This document shows positions 8,104-16,820 of a DNA stretch of 64,000 bases, piece after piece. This stretch comes from Bacteroides intestinalis DSM 17393 (GTDB lineage: Bacteria; Bacteroidota; Bacteroidia; Bacteroidales; Bacteroidaceae): contig NZ_ABJL02000008.1 of assembly GCF_000172175.1 (NCBI RefSeq), positions 372,001 through 436,000 of the forward strand. The letters run 5' to 3'. The notes under the pieces are model-generated. The model saw nothing but the letters and a program-made list of their open reading frames with translations, searched no databases and was not told the origin of the DNA. Numbering within the stretch: the stretch's first letter is position 1; each line of letters starts with the position of its first letter. The position numbers and the translations under genes were made by a program.

Positions 8104-8499
8104 ATGAAAAGACTTACATTGTATATGTTTATGCTCGTACTGAGCATTGGTTACGTTTCGGCACAGGGGAAAGCTGATATTAAGTTTGATAAAACCTCAC
8201 ATAACTTCGGTACGTTTTCTGAAAATGATCCGGTAGTAAGTTGTGTATTCACATTCACCAATGTGGGCGATGCTCCGCTGGTTATACATCAAGCCGTAGC
8301 TTCCTGTGGATGTACAGTTCCCGAATATACCCAGGAACCCGTATTGCCGGGCAAAACCGGAACCGTTAAGATTACTTACAACGGAACAGGCAAGTATCCG
8401 GGACACTTCAAAAAGTCCATCACTTTGCGCACGAATGCCAAAACAGAAATGATGCGACTCTTTGTAGAAGGAGATATGACACCGAAAGATGCAAAATAA
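8104..8499 (+). CDS. Secreted DUF1573 protein
   Basis: Exported protein of 131 residues: signal peptide (MKRLTLYMFMLVLSIGYVSAQ, cleaved after about 21), then one DUF1573 domain, an immunoglobulin-like beta sandwich abundant in Bacteroidota. Diagnostic stretches are FDKTSHNFGTFSEND, FTFTNVGDAPLVI, the ASCGCTVPEY motif, and PGKTGTVKITYNGTGKYPGHFKKSI. The CGC pair is conserved in the family. No catalytic function is known; a role in protein or ligand binding in the periplasm is guessed from the fold. Monocistronic by the look of it: own promoter and a strong terminator right after. Confidence 0.9.
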   Translation: MKRLTLYMFMLVLSIGYVSAQGKADIKFDKTSHNFGTFSENDPVVSCVFTFTNVGDAPLVIHQAVASCGCTVPEYTQEPVLPGKTGTVKITYNGTGKYPGHFKKSITLRTNAKTEMMRLFVEGDMTPKDAK

Positions 8500-8520
8500 G
8501 CATCTTTATATATAAGAATA

Positions 8521-8551
8521 AAGGAGAATTTTTCAATTCTCCTTTTTTTTT
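8521..8551 (+). terminator. Intrinsic terminator after the DUF1573 gene
   Basis: Ten-base arms AAGGAGAATT and complement (8521-8530 and 8535-8544) around a TTTC loop, followed by an unbroken T run. Confidence 0.88.
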
Positions 8552-8634
8552 GCTTTCTTTGAAGCTGATTTGGATAAAATAAACAATTAATTGACGGCAT
8601 AATAACTATAAAACATAAAAGCAATTAAGAAACT

Positions 8635-10626
8635 ATGAAACAAGAAGAAGAGAAATTGACCGGTCTGCCGGAAAATGCATTCCGTGAACTGAAACCGGGC
8701 GAGGTCTACAACCCGTTGATGAGCCCTAACAAGAAGTACCCGGAAGTTAACCTCTGGTCTGTATTATGGGGTATCGCCATGGCTATCCTCTTTTCGGCTG
8801 CGGCAGCCTATCTGGGATTAAAAGTAGGACAAGTGTTCGAAGCAGCCATTCCTATTGCAATTATTGCCGTAGGCGTATCAGGCGCTGCCAAACGTAAGAA
8901 TGCGTTAGGAGAAAATGTCATTATCCAATCTATCGGAGCCAGTTCCGGCGTTATTGTGGCAGGTGCCATTTTTACCCTGCCCGCCTTATACATTCTACAA
9001 GAAACTTATCCGGCGGAAATCACGGTTACTTTTACTCAGGTATTCATCAGTTCATTGCTGGGAGGCGTATTGGGTATTCTCTTCCTCATCCCATTCCGTA
9101 AATATTTTGTAAGTGATATGCATGGCAAGTATCCTTTCCCCGAAGCAACAGCTACCACACAGGTACTGGTATCGGGCGAAAAAGGCGGAAGTCAGGCAAA
9201 ACCGTTATTGCTGGCCGGCATTATCGGAGGTCTGTACGACTTCATCGTTGCTACATTCGGCTGGTGGAACGAAAACTTCACCACACGTGTATGCGGCTTT
9301 GGTGAGATGCTGGCCGATAAAGCAAAACTGGTATTCAAAGTGAATACAGGTGCGGCCGTACTCGGTTTGGGCTATATTGTGGGACTAAAATATGCTTCTA
9401 TCATTTGTGCCGGTTCACTGGCTGTATGGTGGATTATCATTCCGGGAATGTCCATGATCTGGGGCGACAGCGTGCTGAACCAGTGGAATCCGTCAATTGT
9501 GGCTACCGTAGGCAGCATGGCTCCCGAAGAAATTTTTAATTATTATGCCAAGAGCATCGGTATCGGCGGTATTGCTATGGCAGGTATCATCGGTATCATC
9601 AAGTCATGGGGTATCATCAAAAGTGCCGTAGGACTGGCAGCTAAGGAGATGGGTGGAAAATCCAATGTAGAAGCCAGCATGAAGCGCACTCAACGTGATA
9701 TTTCGATGAAGATTATCGCTATCGGTTCTATTATAACACTGTTGCTGGTATTCTTATTCTTCTACTTCGATGTGATGCAAGGCAGTTTGCTGCATACTGT
9801 GGTAGCTATTCTGCTGGTGGCAGGTATCGCTTTCCTGTTTACGACTGTGGCTGCCAATGCCATTGCAATCGTAGGTACGAATCCGGTTTCCGGCATGACG
9901 CTGATGACATTGATTCTGGCATCGGTAGTGATGGTATCTGTTGGCTTGAAAGGTCCGGAGGGAATGGTAGCCGCATTGGTAATGGGTGGCGTTGTGTGTA
10001 CGGCACTGTCTATGGCAGGTGGTTTCATTACTGACTTGAAAATCGGTTATTGGTTGGGTAGTACACCCGCTAAACAGGAAGCCTGGAAGTTTCTTGGAAC
10101 GATTGTTTCAGCTGCAACCGTAGGTGGTGTAATGATTATCCTGAATAAGACATACGGATTTACCAGCGGACAACTGGCTGCTCCGCAAGCTAATGCGATG
10201 GCGGCAGTTATTGAACCGTTAATGAATGGCGTGGGTGCCCCCTGGTTGCTTTATGGCATTGGTGCAGTACTGGCTATCGTGCTGAATGCATTCAAGATTC
10301 CCGCATTGGCATTTGCACTGGGTATGTTCATTCCGTTACAGCTGAACATTCCTCTTGTAGTGGGTGGTGCCATCAACTGGTATGTGACAAGCCGCAGCAA
10401 AGATGCCACCCTTAATACTGAACGCGGTGAAAAAGGTACGTTGCTGGCATCCGGTTTCATTGCCGGTGGTGCGCTTATGGGTGTAGTCAGTGCAGCAATG
10501 CGTTTCGGAGGTATCAATCTGGTAAATGACGCCTGGGTAAACAATACATGGTCCGAGGTACTAGCATTGGGTGCATACGCATTACTGATAATTTACTTCA
10601 TTAAAGCTTCAATGAAAACCAAATAA
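8635..10626 (+). CDS. OPT-family oligopeptide transporter
   Basis: Inner-membrane transporter of 663 residues with about 15 hydrophobic segments, of the prokaryotic OPT branch, which takes up small peptides or metal chelates using a proton gradient. Family features are the N-terminal soluble stretch ending in a WSVLWGIAMAILFSAAAAYLG helix, GLKVGQVFEAAIP, ENVIIQSIGASSG, and the GKYPFPEATATTQVL loop (KYPFPE is highly characteristic). It is the first gene of a tight plus-strand operon: the esterase begins 10 bases after its stop and the beta-galactosidase 11 bases after that. Linking a peptide transporter with glycan enzymes is unexpected. No good promoter was found in the 83-base gap after the preceding terminator. 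Confidence 0.92.
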   Translation: MKQEEEKLTGLPENAFRELKPGEVYNPLMSPNKKYPEVNLWSVLWGIAMAILFSAAAAYLGLKVGQVFEAAIPIAIIAVGVSGAAKRKNALGENVIIQSIGASSGVIVAGAIFTLPALYILQETYPAEITVTFTQVFISSLLGGVLGILFLIPFRKYFVSDMHGKYPFPEATATTQVLVSGEKGGSQAKPLLLAGIIGGLYDFIVATFGWWNENFTTRVCGFGEMLADKAKLVFKVNTGAAVLGLGYIVGLKYASIICAGSLAVWWIIIPGMSMIWGDSVLNQWNPSIVATVGSMAPEEIFNYYAKSIGIGGIAMAGIIGIIKSWGIIKSAVGLAAKEMGGKSNVEASMKRTQRDISMKIIAIGSIITLLLVFLFFYFDVMQGSLLHTVVAILLVAGIAFLFTTVAANAIAIVGTNPVSGMTLMTLILASVVMVSVGLKGPEGMVAALVMGGVVCTALSMAGGFITDLKIGYWLGSTPAKQEAWKFLGTIVSAATVGGVMIILNKTYGFTSGQLAAPQANAMAAVIEPLMNGVGAPWLLYGIGAVLAIVLNAFKIPALAFALGMFIPLQLNIPLVVGGAINWYVTSRSKDATLNTERGEKGTLLASGFIAGGALMGVVSAAMRFGGINLVNDAWVNNTWSEVLALGAYALLIIYFIKASMKTK

Positions 10627-10636
10627 TAGATATACA

Positions 10637-11509
10637 ATGAGAACAATTTTATTTATCACAGCATTGTTTATGTCAACTCTGCTATCTGCTCAGAAGCCCG
10701 TTGAGATACCCTTGTGGCCCAACGGTGCTCCTAATACGAATGGCCTGACAGGAGATCAGGAAGATTTGAACGGCGGCCGTGTGGCCAATGTTGTTAATCC
10801 CACCATCACGGTTTATCGTCCGGCAAAGCCAAACGGCATGACTATCTTGATGTGTCCGGGCGGCGGATATGCCCGCCTGGCAATGAATCACGAAGGCCAT
10901 GACATGGCATCCTGGTTCAACACACAGGGAATCACGTATGCCGTCCTGAAATATCGTATGCCGAACGGGAATCGCGAAGTGCCCCTCTCAGATGCAGAAC
11001 AGGCCATCCGCATTATTCGCCAGCATGCCAAAGAATGGGGTATCAATCCGAATCAGGTAGGCGTTATGGGTGCATCGGCAGGCGGACATCTGGCTGCTTC
11101 TCTCTCTACACTTTACAGTAGCGATGAAACGCGTCCAGACTTTCAGATATTGCTTTATCCGGTAATCTCTATGGTACCGGGTATCACCCATGGAGGTTCC
11201 CGCAAGAACCTTCTTGGCGACAACCCGACCAAGGAACTGGAAGATGCGTATTCTCTGGAACGTCGTGTATCTCCCCGCTCTCCACAAGCTTTCATCGTAC
11301 TTTCTGCTGATGATGGCGCTGTGCCACCCATGAATAGTATCGGCTACTTTCTTGCTCTCAACCAACAGAAAGTTCCCGTATCCATGCACATCTACCCCAT
11401 TGGCGGACATGGCTGGGGCTTTCGCGATAACTTCACTTACAAACGCCAGTGGACAGAAGAACTGGAGAAGTGGTTGCGTGACGGGGTGAAATTCGAGAAA
11501 AATAACTAA
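10637..11509 (+). CDS. Secreted alpha/beta-hydrolase esterase (carbohydrate-esterase-like)
   Basis: Exported serine hydrolase of 290 residues with a signal peptide (about 1-19, ending LLSAQ). Seen are the oxyanion-hole CPGGGYARLA motif, nucleophile elbow GASAGG with Ser147, an acidic residue in LSADDGAVPP, and catalytic His in IGGHGWGF near the C-terminus. This pattern is typical of the polysaccharide deacetylases/feruloyl-type esterases of the BD-FAE and acetylxylan esterase group in Bacteroides. It probably removes acyl groups from plant or host glycans in the periplasm. It sits between the OPT transporter and the GH2 enzyme with gaps of about 10 bases. The exact acyl group and sugar are unknown. 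Confidence 0.85.
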   Translation: MRTILFITALFMSTLLSAQKPVEIPLWPNGAPNTNGLTGDQEDLNGGRVANVVNPTITVYRPAKPNGMTILMCPGGGYARLAMNHEGHDMASWFNTQGITYAVLKYRMPNGNREVPLSDAEQAIRIIRQHAKEWGINPNQVGVMGASAGGHLAASLSTLYSSDETRPDFQILLYPVISMVPGITHGGSRKNLLGDNPTKELEDAYSLERRVSPRSPQAFIVLSADDGAVPPMNSIGYFLALNQQKVPVSMHIYPIGGHGWGFRDNFTYKRQWTEELEKWLRDGVKFEKNN

Positions 11510-11520
11510 TATATCAACTC

Positions 11521-14500
11521 ATGAAAAAATTGACTTTTATCACCTGTCTCGTATTACTACCCCTCGCCCTTCAGGCACAGGAAGACCGTTACGACCAGTT
11601 GACCAATCCGAAGTTGACCAGTATCAACAAAGAGGCTCCCCGAAGTACATTCACTTCTTATGCCACCGAAGAAGATGCTATCGTCAACGACCGGACGAAC
11701 GGAGCCAGCCGCCTATCCCTCAACGGGAAATGGAAGTTCAACTATGTGGAAAACTTTGCCGACCGTCCCACAGACTTCATGAATGTGCGTACTGATGTGA
11801 ACCGTTGGCCGGACATCAATGTGCCGGGTAACTGGGAGCTGCAGGGCTTCGGTACTCCGATCTACGTCAACCAGCCTTACGAGTTCTGTTCTAAGGGTTA
11901 CGAACCTTATTGGGACAAGCCTAATCCGCCTTATGTACCCAAAGACTGGAATCCGACAGGAACATATCGCCGTGATTTCGTTGTAGGTAATGACTGGGAT
12001 GGAAAAGAAATCTTCCTCAGTGCGGACGGTGTACGCGGTGCTGCTTTCTATTACATGAATGGCAAGTTTGTAGGTATGAGCAAGGATGCCAAAACTCCTG
12101 CCCGCTTCAACGTTACCGCCATGGTTAAAAAAGGCAAGAATATGATTGCCATTCAGGTACACCGTTTCTCGGATGCCAATTATCTGGAATGTCAGGACTT
12201 TTGGCGCATCAGCGGTATAGAGCGCGATATCTATCTTTATGCCACACCCAAAATCCATATTGCAGACTTCAAGGTAGAGACTCCGTTGGATCCTTATTAC
12301 AAGGACGGTATCCTGCAACTGAAAGTGAAGCTTACGAACGAAAGTGATATAAAGTCTCCTTATGTAGTTTCCTATCGTTTACTCGATGACCAGGATCAGC
12401 AAGTAACCCAGTCCTCTACCCGTGTGGAAGGTGATCAGACCGAAGTAGAATTCACGAAGAAAACCCTCCGTGGTGTAAAGCATTGGACAGCTGAAACACC
12501 TAATCTTTATACACTCGTCATCAGCCTGAAGCGCACCAATGGCGAAATAATAGAAGCCACCAGTTGCAAGGTAGGTTTCCGCACGATAGAGATTAAGGAT
12601 AAGCAACTGCTTGTGAATGGCGTGCCTATCCTTGTGAAAGGTGTGAATGTACATGAACATAATGAATACACAGGACATTACGTTCCGGAAGATCTTATGA
12701 TCAAGGATTTCGAACTCTGGAAAAAATATAATGTGAACACCGTACGTACTTGCCACTACCCGCAACAGGAACGTTTCTACGAACTTTGCGACCAATATGG
12801 TATATACGTAATTGATGAAGCAAATATTGAAAGCCACGGTATGGGTTATAATCTCAATGTAGGTGGTACTTTAGGTAACAATCCGTTATTCATGAATGCT
12901 CACCTCGACCGTACCATGAATATGTACGAACGTGATAAGAATCATCCATCTGTAATCATCTGGTCACTGGGTAATGAAGCTGGAAACGGACTGAACTTCT
13001 ACGTTACCTATAATAGTCTGAAGATGCTCGATAGCCGTCCTATCCAGTACGAACGTGCCGGATTAGAATGGAATACGGATATTTATTGTCCGATGTACTC
13101 TTCTCCCCAATCTATTGAAAAGTATGCCCAGAATAAGGAAATGACTCGTCCGCTTATCCTGTGTGAATATGCTCATGCTATGGGTAACAGTCTTGGCAAC
13201 TTCCAGGATTATTGGGATGTGATTGAGAAATATCCGATATTACAGGGTGGTTGCATCTGGGACTGGGTAGATCAAGGCTTTGCCGCCAAAACCAGTGACG
13301 GACGCAAATATTGGAATTATGGTGGTGACTATGGCGATACCGGAACTCCTTCCGATGGCAACTTCTGCATCAATGGTGTAGTTTATCCCGACCGCAGTAT
13401 AAAGCCCCAGACTATTGAAATGGGTAAGGTTTATCAGAACATAAAATTCATTAAGTTCGATCCGCAAACCTGCACGGTGCAGATACGCAATGACTTCTCA
13501 TTTACTGATCTAAATAAATATGATTTCCATTATGTCGTTCGCGATCATGGAAAAGAGATTTATAAAGGTCAGATGGACAATATCAATGCTGCTCCGGGCA
13601 AGACAGCTACCAGTGCATTCCTGCAAGGTATTCCTAAAGAAAAGAATACTACGGGAGATGTACGCATCGAGTTCTATGCAACCATACGTAATGCAGAACC
13701 TTTCTTACCGGTTGGTACGGTAATCGCACGTGAACAAACTTATGTTCATCCGTTCTTTAAGAAAGAAGTGGTACGCATGGATCCCGCTAAAGTAGATGAA
13801 GTCTTTTCACAGGTTGTTTTCAGCGGTGATGATTTCAAAGCTACATTTGATAAACAAAGTGGCTTGCTGACCTCTTATATCTATAAGAAACAAGAGTATA
13901 TCCATAACGGTCAAGGTCCGCAACCTTTCTTCTGGCGTGCACCTACCGATAATGATTACGGAGCAAAGCTTCCCACTCGCCTGAAAGCATGGCGCGAGGC
14001 CAGTTACCAGACACCTAAGGCAGAATCGTTCAATGTTTCTAAAGATGGTGACAAGTCCATTGTAAAAGTTACCTATCGTTTTCCGCAGGTAGATGCGCAG
14101 TGGGAAATTACCTATAAAGTCTTTGCCAATGGCATTATCAAAGTGGATAATCGCTTTGTAGCCGAAGGTACGGAAACTCCAATGATACCCCGTGTAGGTT
14201 TGCGCATGCAATTATCGGAAATATTAAACGACCTTACTTACTACGGCCGTGGTCCGGAAGAGAACTATCGTGATCGTCGCACTTCCCAGTTTATCGGAGA
14301 ATATACTACTCCGATAAAGGACTTGTACGAACCGTACATCCGTCCGCAAGAAAATGAGCATCATACGGATATTTACTGGTGTGCACTCACCACTAAACAA
14401 AAAGCCGGTTTACTCTTCATTGCCGACCGTACGTTTGAACTGAATGCTTCCAACTATCTGCTTGGAAGTCTGGATAGCGGCGAAACCATCGACAATGGTG

Positions 14501-14736
14501 CTCCACGTACCAACGAAACGAATCACCGTCACCTCACCGACCCACAACCTGTAAAACAGGTAGATATGTTTATCGACTATCGTATGATGGGTGTAGGTGG
14601 TGATAATAGTTGGGGAGCTATAGCACACGAACCGTATCTGATTCGGCCCGGTGTAGAAAATACCATTGAATACGGCTTCTCCATCGTACCATTTGACAAA
14701 AAGGCGGATTACAAAAATTTAATCTATCAATATTAA
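11521..14736 (+). CDS. Secreted GH2 beta-galactosidase
   Basis: Glycoside hydrolase family 2 enzyme of 1071 residues, similar in size to E. coli LacZ plus a signal peptide (about 1-19, ending ALQAQ). Domain order: sugar-binding jelly roll (about 60-240, with VPGNWELQGFG), immunoglobulin-like domain, TIM barrel (about 345-650) with acid/base Glu486 in GNEAGNG and nucleophile Glu549 in ILCEYAHAMGNS, then a beta-sandwich and the C-terminal Bgal small-chain domain (about 800-1071, with PFFWRAPTDNDYGA and YYGRGPEENYRDR). Retaining mechanism; substrate is likely a beta-galactoside, but Bacteroides GH2 enzymes also act on other sugars. Last gene of the OPT-esterase-GH2 operon, ended by a terminator. 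No SusC/SusD pair is near, so it is not part of a classical utilisation locus in this window. Confidence 0.92.
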   Translation: MKKLTFITCLVLLPLALQAQEDRYDQLTNPKLTSINKEAPRSTFTSYATEEDAIVNDRTNGASRLSLNGKWKFNYVENFADRPTDFMNVRTDVNRWPDINVPGNWELQGFGTPIYVNQPYEFCSKGYEPYWDKPNPPYVPKDWNPTGTYRRDFVVGNDWDGKEIFLSADGVRGAAFYYMNGKFVGMSKDAKTPARFNVTAMVKKGKNMIAIQVHRFSDANYLECQDFWRISGIERDIYLYATPKIHIADFKVETPLDPYYKDGILQLKVKLTNESDIKSPYVVSYRLLDDQDQQVTQSSTRVEGDQTEVEFTKKTLRGVKHWTAETPNLYTLVISLKRTNGEIIEATSCKVGFRTIEIKDKQLLVNGVPILVKGVNVHEHNEYTGHYVPEDLMIKDFELWKKYNVNTVRTCHYPQQERFYELCDQYGIYVIDEANIESHGMGYNLNVGGTLGNNPLFMNAHLDRTMNMYERDKNHPSVIIWSLGNEAGNGLNFYVTYNSLKMLDSRPIQYERAGLEWNTDIYCPMYSSPQSIEKYAQNKEMTRPLILCEYAHAMGNSLGNFQDYWDVIEKYPILQGGCIWDWVDQGFAAKTSDGRKYWNYGGDYGDTGTPSDGNFCINGVVYPDRSIKPQTIEMGKVYQNIKFIKFDPQTCTVQIRNDFSFTDLNKYDFHYVVRDHGKEIYKGQMDNINAAPGKTATSAFLQGIPKEKNTTGDVRIEFYATIRNAEPFLPVGTVIAREQTYVHPFFKKEVVRMDPAKVDEVFSQVVFSGDDFKATFDKQSGLLTSYIYKKQEYIHNGQGPQPFFWRAPTDNDYGAKLPTRLKAWREASYQTPKAESFNVSKDGDKSIVKVTYRFPQVDAQWEITYKVFANGIIKVDNRFVAEGTETPMIPRVGLRMQLSEILNDLTYYGRGPEENYRDRRTSQFIGEYTTPIKDLYEPYIRPQENEHHTDIYWCALTTKQKAGLLFIADRTFELNASNYLLGSLDSGETIDNGAPRTNETNHRHLTDPQPVKQVDMFIDYRMMGVGGDNSWGAIAHEPYLIRPGVENTIEYGFSIVPFDKKADYKNLIYQY

Positions 14737-14765
14737 ATTTAATCTGTCCAAATTAAGGATTTATG

Positions 14766-14799
14766 AAAAGGATGTCGTACTTTTGCGACATCCTTTTTT
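14766..14799 (+). terminator. Terminator after the beta-galactosidase operon
   Basis: Hairpin with arms AAGGATGTCG and its complement (14768-14777 and 14786-14795) followed by a T run. The loop and last stem base contain a -7 promoter motif for the next gene. Confidence 0.85.
14778..14785 (+). promoter_or_regulatory. -7 element (TACTTTTG) inside the terminator loop
   Basis: Exact TAnnTTTG match located in the hairpin loop, 40 bases before the DUF1460 start. No clear TTG at the right distance upstream. Confidence 0.35.
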
Positions 14800-14824
14800 A
14801 TTTATATTAATAAACGAAAGAACA

Positions 14825-15610
14825 ATGAAAACAATGATTACCCTCCTGTTCAGTGCGCTTTGTGTAGCTACTGTCAGTGCTCAGACAGATGAAAAAGACA
14901 ACGCCATGCTGAACAATGGAATAAATTTTCTGGATATTCCTTACGTAGCACATACGTTGGACGTTACTGATGGCGAAGAAGAACTTATCATCAATTGTGA
15001 TGAAGTAGATTGCACCACCTTTGTAGAATATACTCTTGCTATGGCCCTCTCTCCTACCGAAGACGGACAGGTAGCTGAAGGCGATTTTGCTACCAATCTG
15101 CAAAAGATCCGTTACCGTGATGGAAAAATCAACGGTTATCCTTCACGCCTGCACTACATTGCAGACTGGGTAAACAATGGTGTTCGTAACGGTTTCCTGG
15201 AAGACGTAACAACAGCTTACAGCCCATATACCCAGAAAGTTTCTCTTTCCTACATGTCTTCTCATCCGGAACTGTACAAGCAGTTGAGTAAATCTCCGGA
15301 GAATGTAGCAAAAATGAAAGAGATCGAGAAGTCATTGAATGGTCAGGAATTTCATTATGTTCCCAAGGATAAGCTACCGTTTAATGGTCTGCCTTGGATA
15401 AAGAATGGTGATATCATTGCTATTACAACGAATACTCCGGGATTGGATGTAGCTCATATGGGTATTGCTTTCTATGTAAACGGCAAATTAAGTCTGCTGC
15501 ATGCTTCTTCTAAAGAAAAGAAAGTGGTTGTTTCGAAAGTGGCTTTAGGGCAAATGCTACAGAATAATGATAACTGGACAGGAATCAGAGTACTAAGGAT
15601 GAAGAAATAA
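14825..15610 (+). CDS. Secreted DUF1460 protein (NlpC/P60-like amidase fold)
   Basis: Exported protein of 261 residues. ATG at 14825 is chosen because it starts a clean signal peptide (MKTMITLLFSALCVATVSAQ); an earlier TTG in frame lies in the preceding terminator loop. DUF1460 proteins have an NlpC/P60-like papain fold and are annotated as N-acetylmuramoyl-L-alanine amidase-like, so cleavage of peptidoglycan or muropeptides in the periplasm is plausible. The likely catalytic Cys is in VDCTTFVEYTLAMAL, with a His in LDVAHMGIAFYVNGK and conserved LLHASS. Monocistronic: a terminator lies on each side. Confidence 0.87.
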   Translation: MKTMITLLFSALCVATVSAQTDEKDNAMLNNGINFLDIPYVAHTLDVTDGEEELIINCDEVDCTTFVEYTLAMALSPTEDGQVAEGDFATNLQKIRYRDGKINGYPSRLHYIADWVNNGVRNGFLEDVTTAYSPYTQKVSLSYMSSHPELYKQLSKSPENVAKMKEIEKSLNGQEFHYVPKDKLPFNGLPWIKNGDIIAITTNTPGLDVAHMGIAFYVNGKLSLLHASSKEKKVVVSKVALGQMLQNNDNWTGIRVLRMKK

Positions 15611-15630
15611 ATCAGAGATGATTATACACA

Positions 15631-15665
15631 AAGGGAGTTCCGATTTTTTCGAACTCCCTTTTTTT
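15631..15665. terminator. Bidirectional terminator between convergent genes
   Basis: Perfect arms AAGGGAGTTC and complement (15631-15640 and 15651-15660) with a T run on the plus side and A/T-rich flank on the other, placed between the stop codons of converging genes. Confidence 0.85.
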
Positions 15666-15666
15666 G

Positions 15667-16734
15667 TTACATCTTCACGCCAACCGTTCCCAGCACTAAC
15701 CTCATTCCTCTTGCCGCAATAAAACAACACGGAATGCCCACCACACAAACCAATGCCAATCGCATCAATGGAGAGACCAGCAAAAGTTCCATAACAAATA
15801 TGCAACCTACCACAACAACAGGATGAATAAAATAAGCCGCATAACTATCAGTGGACAATTTCTGAACCAAAGGCATCGGTTTGTTCCAATGAGCTTTCCC
15901 GTATGCTAACAGAAAATAGCAAATACCCACACACATAACAGGTTCCCAAAGAGCATAAAATAAAGCCTGCAAATTCCATCCACCCGAGAATAAATCCATC
16001 TGTTCTGAAAAACTACCCATTACAATCAATAAAGAAGGAATGCCACAAAGAATTGCTGTAAGAAACCAAGGAAGTGCATTCTTCACACAGATTTTATCCA
16101 GCCAATGATTACGATGCGCCACAATTCCCAACAAATACATACCTATATATAAAGGAAAGAACCCCAGCTGCAATCCTAAAACTTCACTTCCTACAGGAAC
16201 ATAAAGCCGAATGAGGAATGCTGCGGCACCTGTCACTATCATAAATAGAAGAATACCCATTATTGCAGGATATTTCCAATTCAGTGCCAACCGCTTTGTA
16301 CAAAAATGGCGATAAACAGCATAACTCAATTCAAAAATCAACAGTGTAAATACAAACCACATCGGTCCAAAACCCGGTCTACCCCATACACCGTATATCC
16401 AATATATTAATAGAGGATTAACTAGAAAACTATAAATCAAAAGAGGAATACCCAAACGGTTGAGACGATCGTATATAAAAGATTTCATTCCTTTACGATC
16501 AAAAGAAAAGGGCATCAAATAGGCAGAGATAAAAAAGAAAAGACTCATAAAATAGGATTGGTCAATGCCCATAGATGCTGAGAGCAATCCTTGAGTTAGG
16601 CCAGTAGTTGTTTCCTTCGATATGTAATACCATCCACCGGAAGCTCCGAAAGCAACCGCAGAATGATGATAAAACACCAGCATAGTCAGGAAAACCCGTA
16701 ATAAGTCAAGATAATAAAAACGCGTCCGATTCAT
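15667..16734 (-). CDS. Acyltransferase family 3 membrane protein
   Basis: Integral membrane O-acyltransferase of 355 residues with about ten helices. The N-terminus carries the family start: YYLDLLRVFLTMLVFYHHS, with the conserved RxxxxxxVxxxH pattern whose His is needed for catalysis, and a later PMWFVFTLLIFELSY helix. Members acetylate or succinylate sugars of peptidoglycan, O-antigen or periplasmic glucans. No glycan gene cluster is adjacent, so the acceptor is not predictable. It is separated from the PspC gene upstream by a hairpin terminator, so it should have its own promoter within about 80 bases, although none was clear. Confidence 0.85.
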   Translation of the reverse strand: MNRTRFYYLDLLRVFLTMLVFYHHSAVAFGASGGWYYISKETTTGLTQGLLSASMGIDQSYFMSLFFFISAYLMPFSFDRKGMKSFIYDRLNRLGIPLLIYSFLVNPLLIYWIYGVWGRPGFGPMWFVFTLLIFELSYAVYRHFCTKRLALNWKYPAIMGILLFMIVTGAAAFLIRLYVPVGSEVLGLQLGFFPLYIGMYLLGIVAHRNHWLDKICVKNALPWFLTAILCGIPSLLIVMGSFSEQMDLFSGGWNLQALFYALWEPVMCVGICYFLLAYGKAHWNKPMPLVQKLSTDSYAAYFIHPVVVVGCIFVMELLLVSPLMRLALVCVVGIPCCFIAARGMRLVLGTVGVKM

Positions 16735-16764
16735 AGTATTTATATTTATGGTTAATTAAAATAG

Positions 16765-16794
16765 CTTGGAGATATTTTAAAGAATATCTCCAAG
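16765..16794 (-). terminator. Terminator of the padR-pspC unit
   Basis: Twelve-base arms CTTGGAGATATT and complement (16765-16776 and 16783-16794) around a six-base loop; T-rich on the minus-strand side. Confidence 0.7.
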
Positions 16795-16820
16795 CCCCCA
16801 AAAAACTTAATAACAACTTG

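Noticed and set aside
14783..14824. Earlier start of the DUF1460 gene
   Set aside because: The in-frame TTG lies in the terminator loop and would put a second hydrophobic stretch before a normal signal peptide.
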